Shown: one piece after another, positions 18,673 to 26,720 of the stretch
Numbering within the stretch: the first letter of the stretch is position 1
How the letters are laid out: the number at the start of each line of letters is the position of its first letter
DNA from: an uncultured Eubacteriales bacterium
GTDB lineage: Bacteria; Bacillota; Clostridia; Peptostreptococcales; Anaerovoracaceae
NCBI GenBank assembly: GCA_902774265.1
Contig: CACYHR010000017.1
Span: 1 to 64,000, forward strand
DNA length: 64,000 nucleotides
Reading direction: 5' to 3'
Program-made: the position numbers and the translations under genes
The notes under the pieces: generated by a model
The model's input: the letters and a program-made list of their open reading frames with translations, nothing else
Databases searched by the model: none
Told to the model about the DNA's origin: nothing

Positions 18673-19884
18673 TCAGAATACGTATTTTTTCATTCTGTCA
18701 AACGCCTCCCTGACCCGTGATGCGGGGAGCGCAAGATTCAGCCTGATATTATATCCTTCACTGAACGGTCTGCCGTCCTGCCAGGCAACTCCGACATCCC
18801 AGCCTGCCTTAAGCAGTTCATCCATCTGCATGCCGCTGCTGACGCAGTATTCGCTGCAGTCGATAAACAGCATATATGTGCCTTCAGGTTTCGATACTCT
18901 CAGTCCGCTCAGTTCATTTTCAATAAAACCGCATGCGTAATCAACATTCTCCTCTATGACCTCTCTCAGATCATCTACCCATTCCATGCCCTGCTCAGTA
19001 TACGCCCCGATAAGAGCATGCTGGGAGAGCACGTTCATGCTGTTGTAATGGCACTTTGATGATGTTCTGACGACCTTTTCTCTAAGCTCATCATTATAAA
19101 TTATATGATAGCTTCCGATAAGGCCGGCAAGATTGAAGGTCTTGCTCGGAGCGTAAAGAGCGACAGTATTCTGACGGGTATATTCATTTACGGACTGGAA
19201 AGGAATATGTCTGTTTCCGTAAAGTATTATATCCGACCATATCTCATCGGAAATCACGATGCATCCGTTGCGCTCATATACCTCCGCAGCCTTTTCGAGT
19301 TCGTCCATCGTCCAGACTCTGCCTGCAGGATTATGAGGATTGCAGAATACGGCGACTCTGATATCATTCTCTCTTATCGTGCGGTCCATATTCTCATAGT
19401 CCATGCGCCAGATACCCTTATCATCCTTATAGAGATCGCTGTGTACTATCTCATATCCTGCATTTGTGATGCTTCCGGTAAATCCTATATATGTCGGGCT
19501 GTGAACGAGCACCTTGCTTCCCGGTTCCGAAACAGCATTGAGAGCCGAAACCAGGCCTCCCAGAACGCCGTTTTCGTATCCTATATGTTTCGCCTCGAGT
19601 CCGCTGACTGAGTTTCGCTGCAGATGCCAGTTTATTATTGCGTTATAATACTCATCTCTTGTCAGATAGTAACCGAAAAGAGGATGTTCCAGTCTTTTTG
19701 CGATTGCATCTGTTATACATGCCGGAGCGGCAAAATTCATATCAGCCACCCACATAGGTATAACATCAAAACCATCCTTCGGCGGTTTGGGAGCAAAGCC
19801 ATCCAGCTTGCCTAATGCGTCGACAGCCATAGCATCCATGCCTCTGCGGTCGATAATTGATTCAAAATCGTATTTTCCTGTCAT
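18673..19884 (-). CDS. PatB/MalY-type PLP aminotransferase (cystathionine beta-lyase-like)
   Basis: I place the start at the ATG at 19884, preceded by GGAG at 6 nt, giving 403 residues, close to the family norm. The fold-type I aminotransferase signature is clear: CNPHNPAGRVW for cofactor and substrate contacts, SDEIWSDI, and YAPSKTFNLAGL with the Lys that forms the Schiff base. The MalY/PatB branch cleaves C-S bonds of cystathionine or cysteine and can also act as a regulator. It is divergent from the exonuclease gene at 20018. Confidence 0.9.
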   Translation of the reverse strand: MTGKYDFESIIDRRGMDAMAVDALGKLDGFAPKPPKDGFDVIPMWVADMNFAAPACITDAIAKRLEHPLFGYYLTRDEYYNAIINWHLQRNSVSGLEAKHIGYENGVLGGLVSALNAVSEPGSKVLVHSPTYIGFTGSITNAGYEIVHSDLYKDDKGIWRMDYENMDRTIRENDIRVAVFCNPHNPAGRVWTMDELEKAAEVYERNGCIVISDEIWSDIILYGNRHIPFQSVNEYTRQNTVALYAPSKTFNLAGLIGSYHIIYNDELREKVVRTSSKCHYNSMNVLSQHALIGAYTEQGMEWVDDLREVIEENVDYACGFIENELSGLRVSKPEGTYMLFIDCSEYCVSSGMQMDELLKAGWDVGVAWQDGRPFSEGYNIRLNLALPASRVREAFDRMKKYVF

Positions 19885-20017
19885 GTCAACTCCGTTTCTT
19901 ACGGCAGCGCCGTTAAATTCGCTAATCAAGTTAAAAATATAACCAAATCAAAGTATAACATATATAGAAAAAACTGCCATACTTGCAAGTCCGAAGCAAA
20001 AATGATAGTTTGTGCTC

Positions 20018-21013
20018 ATGAAAGTTTTTACAAGAGATTACAGAATAAAAGCCGATTACCCGAATGCTTTTTCCCGCTGCATCGAAGGGATGAAGACATG
20101 TGTGCTCGATATAGAATCGACAGGGCTGGACCCCGCCCGCTGCAAGGTGATACTGACCGGGCTTCTGACCCGAACGGACAGCGGAGTCAGAGTTACACAG
20201 TTTCTGGCGGAAAACCATTACGAAGAAGACCGTGTGCTGAACGCGACAATGGAATTCCTCGGCGAAGAGGAAATAGACTGCCTTATCACCTTCAACGGTC
20301 AGGCTTTTGACATACCCTTCCTCAACTCCAGACTGGAAAGGACTTTTGACAGCAGGCACATCAGTCTCTATAATTTCGATCTGTACAGATTCCTGAGCAA
20401 ATGCACTGATCTGAGATCGAGAGCAGGTTCGATGAGCCAGATGTCTCTCGAAAGATATTTCGGAATATTCAGCGACCGTAACGACACCATCACAGGGCGC
20501 GAAAGTGTCGCCATGTTCGACGAATACTCACTGAGCGGAAACAGCACTCTCGAAAAGATCATACTCACACATAACAGAGAGGATGTACTGCATCTTCACC
20601 GCCTTATGCTTCTCAGTCTCGGTGAAGCAGCCGATTTTGATGCCGCAATGGCTTTATACGGGTTTCCGGTGCTCGGCGGTAAGTATTCATGCCGGCCTTT
20701 TATTTCAAAGGCAAAGAATCTGCTTCGTATCAACGGGGATCAGCTGGCAGATCCTGTATCGGCCGCATTCTTTCCCGATATCGACGATCCGCTGACAGCA
20801 GTCTTTTCCGCTTCATCTTCTTCATATGAAATAGACGCGCCTGTCGGGCGCGTCGGAGATGAATTCTTTCTCGATCTTGCAGCTATCGATATAGACCTCA
20901 GCAGCGATCCCGACTGTGTGAATTCCTATCTTATACTCAATCCGAGAACTATCAACCTTGTTTCGGGGCTTATCGTCGAGCGCTTTGACAAGCGAATTCC
21001 GGGCATAAAATAA
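20018..21013 (+). CDS. YprB-like RNase H-fold exonuclease domain protein
   Basis: The 331-residue protein has a DEDD-type exonuclease domain: CVLDIESTGLD (Asp and Glu of motif I), IDCLITFNGQAFDIPFLNSRL (motif II) and HNREDVLHL (motif III). This is the YprB family found in Firmicutes, of unknown physiological target. The second half (about 200-331) has no recognised domain. No strong RBS precedes the ATG at 20018. It is divergent from patB and convergent with the YitT gene. Confidence 0.8.
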   Translation: MKVFTRDYRIKADYPNAFSRCIEGMKTCVLDIESTGLDPARCKVILTGLLTRTDSGVRVTQFLAENHYEEDRVLNATMEFLGEEEIDCLITFNGQAFDIPFLNSRLERTFDSRHISLYNFDLYRFLSKCTDLRSRAGSMSQMSLERYFGIFSDRNDTITGRESVAMFDEYSLSGNSTLEKIILTHNREDVLHLHRLMLLSLGEAADFDAAMALYGFPVLGGKYSCRPFISKAKNLLRINGDQLADPVSAAFFPDIDDPLTAVFSASSSSYEIDAPVGRVGDEFFLDLAAIDIDLSSDPDCVNSYLILNPRTINLVSGLIVERFDKRIPGIK

Positions 21014-21039
21014 AACGACATGATATCAGGACCGGGAAC

Positions 21040-21060
21040 CCGCCGCCTAAGAGGCGGGGG
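21040..21060. terminator. GC-rich hairpin between convergent genes
   Basis: CCGCCTAAGAGGCGG (21043-21057) forms a short hairpin between the convergent exonuclease and YitT genes. No T run follows on either strand, so termination is uncertain. Confidence 0.35.
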
Positions 21061-21074
21061 ACATCCGGTGTCTG

Positions 21075-22232
21075 TTATTCCATGCTGCGTATATCGGAGA
21101 AACCTCTGCCGACGCCCCAGACGGAATTTACGCTGTATACGGCTACGAAGGATTTAGGGTCATTCTTGGCAAGATGCCTCTTGATCAGGAAACTCTCACG
21201 AGGCGAGCAGATGATCTTAAGCTGCTTGCGCTTTTCACCGGTGTATTCGCCCGTGATCTCCACGCTTGAAACACCTCTTCCCAGCTCATCCATAATGTAT
21301 TTTGTCAGAGCATCCGCATCTCCCGGTATTATGTCGAGCTCGACCAGTTTTGTCGAAAGGCCGTACATCACCGCTTCTCCGAGTCTCATGGAAACATATA
21401 TTGTCATAACCGCATACAGAGCGACATCGATTCCCAGTACGACGGCATTAGCGATGACTATCAGGGTATTGATCGCAAATGTCAGATCATTGATGCTCAT
21501 ATGCGGCAGCCGCTTGTATTTGATGACCTTGGCAAGCGAATCCGTACCGCCGGATGAATAACCGGCCTTGAATGTAAGGCCGTTGGATATGCCGTAGATT
21601 ACACCGGTCAGCACAGCAGCCAGTATCTTATCATCGGTATGATACTCTATCCCGCTCAGCTGCAGCAGCAGCATAATAGTCGGATATGAAATTGACATCA
21701 GTATGATCTTGCGAAGCTCTTTAAATCCGAGAAATACCAGAACTATCAGTGCTATCGTAAGAGACAATGCGTAATATGCAAGCGAGTAATTGCATCCGGT
21801 CGTTACATTGATCAGTCTTGCTATACCTGTGATGCCGCCGAATGTCAGGCCGTTTGGCAGCAGTACACATACCGTACCGAACGAACCGACCAGCGCAGCC
21901 AGCAGCGCCGTCGCGATCCCCGCCGCCCTTACCTGCATTCTCGATTTGCCGTGCAGCTCCGGATCAACAGCAGCAACACGGTTTGCCTCCCTGTTCGCAG
22001 CCTCCTGCTTTGCAAGGTTCCGGTCAAGCGATTCCATCACATCAGCTCCGACTTTACGCGAATCCTTCCTGTGTCTGCGGCTGTCCGCTCCTCCTTTGAG
22101 TTTTCTGACCGCTACTTTTTCGGCTGAAAGCTCTTCCTTATTATCTGTATCCATACTATTTGTATCCATATTGGCGGAAATAATATTTTCCGTATTTTCC
22201 GCTATCTTATTCTCCTCTTTCTTATTTTCCAT
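21075..22232 (-). CDS. YitT family membrane protein with long charged N-terminus
   Basis: The 385-residue protein has a charged, low-complexity N-terminal extension (about 1-100), then five to six membrane helices typical of YitT (NGLTFGGITGIARL, GYSSGGTDSLAKVI), and a cytosolic DUF2179 domain (about 300-385, with KQLKIICSPRESFLIKR). YitT proteins have no settled function. Two further paralogues lie at 41.2-43.3 kb and lack the N-terminal extension. It follows the methyltransferase gene in the same direction. Confidence 0.88.
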   Translation of the reverse strand: MENKKEENKIAENTENIISANMDTNSMDTDNKEELSAEKVAVRKLKGGADSRRHRKDSRKVGADVMESLDRNLAKQEAANREANRVAAVDPELHGKSRMQVRAAGIATALLAALVGSFGTVCVLLPNGLTFGGITGIARLINVTTGCNYSLAYYALSLTIALIVLVFLGFKELRKIILMSISYPTIMLLLQLSGIEYHTDDKILAAVLTGVIYGISNGLTFKAGYSSGGTDSLAKVIKYKRLPHMSINDLTFAINTLIVIANAVVLGIDVALYAVMTIYVSMRLGEAVMYGLSTKLVELDIIPGDADALTKYIMDELGRGVSSVEITGEYTGEKRKQLKIICSPRESFLIKRHLAKNDPKSFVAVYSVNSVWGVGRGFSDIRSME

Positions 22233-22327
22233 CCCTGTCTCCGATCTGTATTAAAAATCAGAATATCTCAGTCCTGTATTTTATGCATACTATATTCGTA
22301 TCTCAACACATTACGCAGCGGCGTATA

Positions 22328-23644
22328 CTAAATATCCTGATATATCTCCGCCTTATATCCTCGTCCGAAAACATCTGTAATAATCACTTCAACATTATCA
22401 TCAGCAATAAACTGAATCGTACCCCGGCCGGCATCGGTATTTATCATTCTGTTACCCGCCATTATATAATCCACGAACTGCAGGGGGTCATTTTCCATTG
22501 CTTCTGCTACATACTGCCTGTCGTTAAGCTGAATATATCCCGTATCGATATCAGGCACAAATTCGCTTATACTGCAGCTGTACAGATACCGCCCGTCCTC
22601 AAGCAGTTCCTTTGAATGCACTTTTATATTGGCACGACCTTCTTCAGCCTTTCCATCCGTTCCTGAAGAATATGAGAATTCCGCACCTGCGCTGCACAGG
22701 CGTCTCCTCGTCATCGATACCGCCAGTTCTTCGCTGTCACAGCCCATCCATCTGCGCCCGAGCAGCTGTGCCGATTCCAGCAGGCTTCCGCTTCCGCAGA
22801 AAAAGTCTCCGATGAGATCTCCCTCGCGGCTTGATGATCCAACTATTCTCTTCATCAGTTCAACAGGTTTTTGCGTCGCATATCCGGTCCTCTCACCGGA
22901 GGTCCTTCCAACCATGTCAATGTTCCATACATCTTTCATATTGACCATGGTGTACCAGCCGTAATCGTCCTTGAATTCCTCGACGCCGCTGAATCTGTAT
23001 GGCTTGCGTCCCCTGTTATACGACTTTTCCTCAGGCACGTCAATATAGTATCTGCCTGTTTTTGAATAAACCAGAATGGTATCGTGTTTGCGCGCAAAAT
23101 GCCGTTTTCCCGAACCGCCTGATTTATAACACCATATTATCTCGTTTACAAAATTCTTCTCGCCCATCAGTTCGTCCATAACTATCTTTATGTAATGGGC
23201 TGAGTGCCAGTCGAGATGCACCCACATCAGACCTTCATCAGAAAGCAGATCCTTCATCATCAGCAGCCTGACCGTCATGTTTTCTACATAATATTCCAGA
23301 TTTCTGTCAAATCTGTCATCGTAGGCCAGGTGATGTATCTTGTGGGTCTTACCCGTACTGTCTCTGAGATCGATGCTTGCATTGAACTTTGATTTTGTAA
23401 AAAAAGGCGGATCGATATATATCATATTGAATCTTCCGGCATATCCCTCTGCCATCAGTCTGTTCATGTATTCAATATTATCTCCCAGAAAAAGTTCCGA
23501 TCCCGTCTCAGTTCCCGCAGTATCAACTGCCTTTTCTGCAGCACCTGCACGAACGTTCCCGGCATGCCTCTTATTATTTATTTCATCGTAAAGGGCTCTT
23601 CCCTTTTCCATGCCCTGCATTATCTGTTCAATGACAGCCATCAT
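22328..23644 (-). CDS. Stand-alone adenine-specific DNA methyltransferase (beta class)
   Basis: The start is one of two adjacent ATG codons (23644 or 23641) directly after GGAGGT; the product is about 438 residues. The catalytic motif IV YIDPPFFTKSKFN comes before the SAM-binding motif FFCGSGSLLESA, the order of beta-class N6-adenine or N4-cytosine enzymes of the Mod type. An ATQKPVELMKRIV segment (motif X) supports this. A C-terminal tail of about 110 residues is unassigned. No restriction subunit or specificity gene is nearby, and the gene sits among housekeeping genes, so an orphan role in regulation or replication is possible. Recognition sequence unknown. Confidence 0.85.
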   Translation of the reverse strand: MMAVIEQIMQGMEKGRALYDEINNKRHAGNVRAGAAEKAVDTAGTETGSELFLGDNIEYMNRLMAEGYAGRFNMIYIDPPFFTKSKFNASIDLRDSTGKTHKIHHLAYDDRFDRNLEYYVENMTVRLLMMKDLLSDEGLMWVHLDWHSAHYIKIVMDELMGEKNFVNEIIWCYKSGGSGKRHFARKHDTILVYSKTGRYYIDVPEEKSYNRGRKPYRFSGVEEFKDDYGWYTMVNMKDVWNIDMVGRTSGERTGYATQKPVELMKRIVGSSSREGDLIGDFFCGSGSLLESAQLLGRRWMGCDSEELAVSMTRRRLCSAGAEFSYSSGTDGKAEEGRANIKVHSKELLEDGRYLYSCSISEFVPDIDTGYIQLNDRQYVAEAMENDPLQFVDYIMAGNRMINTDAGRGTIQFIADDNVEVIITDVFGRGYKAEIYQDI

Positions 23645-23650
23645 ACCTCC

Positions 23651-23688
23651 AAAAAATAAAACGTGCCCCGGACGGATCTGCCCGGGGC
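23651..23688 (-). terminator. Terminator between the ATPase and methyltransferase genes
   Basis: On the minus strand the stem GCCCCGG/CCGGGGC (plus 23665-23671 and 23682-23688) is followed by TTTTATTTTTT. The methyltransferase RBS lies just beyond, so its transcription depends on read-through or a promoter that I do not see. Confidence 0.75.
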
Positions 23689-23699
23689 GGTGAATAATC

Positions 23700-24122
23700 T
23701 TAGTTGAGCACCTCGACATTATCAAAGTTGACGCCGATCATCTCCTCGAGTTCAGCACTGACGCTGAGTACGAAATCGATACCGGATTCCTTTGAAATGA
23801 CCTTGATCTTCTCTATGAAGCTCGGAAGGACTTCAAGCGCAAAATCTCTGTGTCTCATTATGCCGTCCAGGAAGATAGTCTCAATATCATTATCAGAACT
23901 CATGATACCGAATAAGAATCCGATATACTCGTCCTCATTTGTGATATGAGGGAAATCCTCCATGCAAACCACTCTGATCTTATAGTCAAGGTCATAGATA
24001 AGTCTTGAATTCTTATTGATAAATACAATGCTTCCCTTGGCTGTCTGAACTGTACCGTTTGCCAGTTCGATCATCCTCTTTGTCTTGCCGCTTCCTTTAT
24101 GTCCTATTAACAGCTTCACCAT
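23700..24122 (-). CDS. Small P-loop ATPase of unknown function
   Basis: I place the start at the ATG at 24122, after AGGAGG; this gives 140 residues. The Walker A motif GHKGSGKTKRM is at 6-16, and a Walker B-like strand IETIFLDGIM lies near the middle. The rest looks like a minimal nucleotide-binding fold with no membrane segment. Similar short ATPases occur singly in Clostridia without known roles. It is monocistronic or nearly so, with a terminator behind it. Confidence 0.65.
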   Translation of the reverse strand: MVKLLIGHKGSGKTKRMIELANGTVQTAKGSIVFINKNSRLIYDLDYKIRVVCMEDFPHITNEDEYIGFLFGIMSSDNDIETIFLDGIMRHRDFALEVLPSFIEKIKVISKESGIDFVLSVSAELEEMIGVNFDNVEVLN

Positions 24123-24232
24123 TGGCTGATATCCTCCTTTTTGAATAAGTAGCAATATTCTATCACAAATCGTATCTATAATAGAAGCTTACCGGATAAA
24201 TATCTTGTATTTTTAAAGGTGTCAGATTGTTT

Positions 24233-25501
24233 TTATTTAGATTCAGCTGCTTCAGCTGCCTTCTTAGCATCGAGTTCCTTCACAATCTCATCGATTCTGT
24301 GAGCCACCTTGCGGAAATCGTCTTCGAGATATCCTCTTGTTGTCATCGGAGCAGTACCGATACGGACACCGGATGTCTGCATCGGCGATCTCTTTTCGTT
24401 TGGAACGCAGTTCTTGTTGAGTGTGATTCCATGCTCGTCACATGCAACCTGGAGATCTTTTCCCGTAAATTCCTTATCGGAGAGATCGAGCAGGAACACG
24501 TGATTGTCTGTTCCGCCTGTAACAACGTGATAACCCATCTTTGTGAACTCGTCTGCAAGTGCAGCGCAGTTGAGCCTTACCTGATGCTGATACGTCTTGA
24601 ACTCAGGCTTCATTGCTTCCTCAGCGCAGACAGCTTTACCTGCGATGATGTGTTCGAGAGGGCCGCCCTGTGCATAAGGGAATACAGCCGAATCGACCTT
24701 TTTGTGCAGCTCAGGTCTGCAGAAGATCAGACCGCCGCGAGGTCCTCTTAATGTCTTATGTGTAGTTGTTGTAATGATGTCGGCATATCCGAATGGCGAC
24801 GGATGCTCGCCTGCAGCAACAAGACCTGCAATATGAGCCATGTCTACCATGAAATATGCTCCGACTTCCTTTGCTACCTCTGCGAATGCAGCGAAGTCGA
24901 TTATTCTTGAGTAAGCGGATGCGCCTGTCAGTATCAGCTTTGGCTTGAGCTCCTGCGCCTTTTTCTTAACATCCTCCATATCGATGCGTCCGTCAGCATC
25001 TACATCGTAAAAATGCACATCATAGAGTTTGCCGCTGAAGTTTACGCCGGATCCGTGAGTCAGGTGTCCGCCGTTGTCGAGGTTGAGTCCGAGAATAGTG
25101 TCGCCCGGCTCAAGAACGGATTTATATGCTGCAAAGTTTGCCTGCGAACCTGAATGAGGCTGTACATTTACGTGATAATCGGTATTGAATACCTTTCTCC
25201 AGAGATCACAGCAGTATTCCTCAAGCTGGTCTACGAATTCTGTTCCGCCGTAGTATCTTCCCTTGTTTCCGGAGGTTCTTACATATGGATAACCTTCAGC
25301 ATACTTCCAGGAAAGACAGCTTCCACAAGCAGCCATTACAGCCTCGGAGCAGTAGTTCTCAGATGCGATAAGTTCTACATTGTTCTTCTGTCTAAGATAC
25401 TCTTTTTCAACAAGATCAGCTACCTTAGGAGATACTTTTCTGATCTCTTCAACTATCATCTGGTTATAGTTGCTGTTGTCATTTCCGTTCCTGTCAAACA
25501 T
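24233..25501 (-). CDS. glyA: Serine hydroxymethyltransferase
   Basis: The enzyme interconverts serine and glycine with transfer of a one-carbon unit to tetrahydrofolate. The 422-residue product, starting at the ATG at 25501 after an AAAGGA site, has the hallmark PLP Lys motif TTTTHKTLRGPRGG, NVQPHSGSQAN, and VDMAHIAGL. It is cytosolic and homodimeric or tetrameric in the family. It follows folC in the same direction and belongs to a folate-linked stretch with folC and folD. Confidence 0.98.
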   Translation of the reverse strand: MFDRNGNDNSNYNQMIVEEIRKVSPKVADLVEKEYLRQKNNVELIASENYCSEAVMAACGSCLSWKYAEGYPYVRTSGNKGRYYGGTEFVDQLEEYCCDLWRKVFNTDYHVNVQPHSGSQANFAAYKSVLEPGDTILGLNLDNGGHLTHGSGVNFSGKLYDVHFYDVDADGRIDMEDVKKKAQELKPKLILTGASAYSRIIDFAAFAEVAKEVGAYFMVDMAHIAGLVAAGEHPSPFGYADIITTTTHKTLRGPRGGLIFCRPELHKKVDSAVFPYAQGGPLEHIIAGKAVCAEEAMKPEFKTYQHQVRLNCAALADEFTKMGYHVVTGGTDNHVFLLDLSDKEFTGKDLQVACDEHGITLNKNCVPNEKRSPMQTSGVRIGTAPMTTRGYLEDDFRKVAHRIDEIVKELDAKKAAEAAESK

Positions 25502-25523
25502 TGTCTTGATCCTTTCCTTACAC

Positions 25524-26720
25524 TCACTCAATACAGTTTTGTTTTAAGAGATAATCTCTCGCGGCCCCGACCAGATAGATGGAGCCGGTTATAAGAATGC
25601 ATTCGAAATTCGAAGCTGCCGAATCATCGAACGCCTTCCTGACTGAATCATAGCAGATGCATTTCCTGCCCGCATTCTCAAAGACTTCTTTAAGTGCTTC
25701 GGGATCTTCCGATCTGCTGCTCTCTGACGATACCGCAGCATAACTGCATCCTTTCAGGCTTCCTGTCATTAATTGTATCATACGGATATAATTTTTGTCC
25801 TTCATACAGCCGAAAATTACCCGTGTTCTTTTTATTTTATTCTGTTTTGCAAAAGCGCTGAACGTCCTGCACAGCTCTTCGACAGCGTCAGGGTTATGCG
25901 CCCCGTCCAGTATTATGTACGGCTTGTCTCCGATAACCTCAAAGCGCCCCGGGAGAACGGCTTCTGCCAGTCCCTTTCCGAGCGCGTCAGCGGATACATC
26001 TATGCCCGCAGCTCTTACAGCCTCCGCTGCAGCTGCAGCGTTATAAAGCTGATGCTCTCCCTTCATGCTGAGGGCAAAACTCCTGTATTCATCTGCATGA
26101 GCGGAAGCATCGATAAATTCACTGCCTTTTTCTGCCGCTCTCTTTCTCAGGATGTTTCTGATCATCATCTCTGCAGACTGGGACACAACAGGAACGCCCG
26201 GCTTTATTATCCCCGCCTTCTCGTTTGCAATCTTTATTACTGTATTGCCAAGCTCTGCCGTATGATCCAGGCTGATATGAGTAATAACGGTTGCAAGAGG
26301 TTTTTCTATGGTATTCGTGGAATCGAGTCTGCCGCCCAGTCCGCATTCGAGCACAGCATAATCCACCTTTTCCTCTTCGAACCAGCAATATGCTGCCGCC
26401 GTGTAAACCTCAAAGACATGCAGTTCAGACGCATTTGCAAATGCACCGTATATCCTCTCCCTGAGTTCATCCAGATGCTCCTGAGAAATCATGCGGTGAC
26501 TTCCGTCCCATATCTGTATCCTCTCGCATTCGCTTATCAGATGCGGAGAAGTAAACAATCCGGTCTTATATCCGGCTGCTTCGAGTATCGATGCGATCAT
26601 TACTGCAGTCGAACCCTTGCCGTTCGTTCCCGCGATATGAATGACCTTAAGATCACGTTCAGGATTTCCGAGCTCTGCGAGCAGAGCTCTCATCCTGTCA
26701 AGTCCGTCGGAAACCGCCAT
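25524..26720 (-). CDS. folC: Folylpolyglutamate / dihydrofolate synthase
   Basis: The enzyme adds glutamate to folates. The P-loop IAGTNGKGSTAVMIAS, the SPHLISECERI segment and LDGAHNPDAVEEL are diagnostic. The 398-residue product is about 20-30 residues shorter than common FolC because it starts just before the GLDRMRALL helix; the usual N-terminal helix is missing. Its ATG shares its A with the valS stop codon (1 bp overlap), so translation is probably coupled to valS. Confidence 0.95.
   Translation of the reverse strand: MAVSDGLDRMRALLAELGNPERDLKVIHIAGTNGKGSTAVMIASILEAAGYKTGLFTSPHLISECERIQIWDGSHRMISQEHLDELRERIYGAFANASELHVFEVYTAAAYCWFEEEKVDYAVLECGLGGRLDSTNTIEKPLATVITHISLDHTAELGNTVIKIANEKAGIIKPGVPVVSQSAEMMIRNILRKRAAEKGSEFIDASAHADEYRSFALSMKGEHQLYNAAAAAEAVRAAGIDVSADALGKGLAEAVLPGRFEVIGDKPYIILDGAHNPDAVEELCRTFSAFAKQNKIKRTRVIFGCMKDKNYIRMIQLMTGSLKGCSYAAVSSESSRSEDPEALKEVFENAGRKCICYDSVRKAFDDSAASNFECILITGSIYLVGAARDYLLKQNCIE

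Noticed and set aside
22328-23644. Type III restriction-modification system
   Set aside because: No Res-type helicase/nuclease gene lies on either side; neighbours are a P-loop ATPase and a YitT protein.
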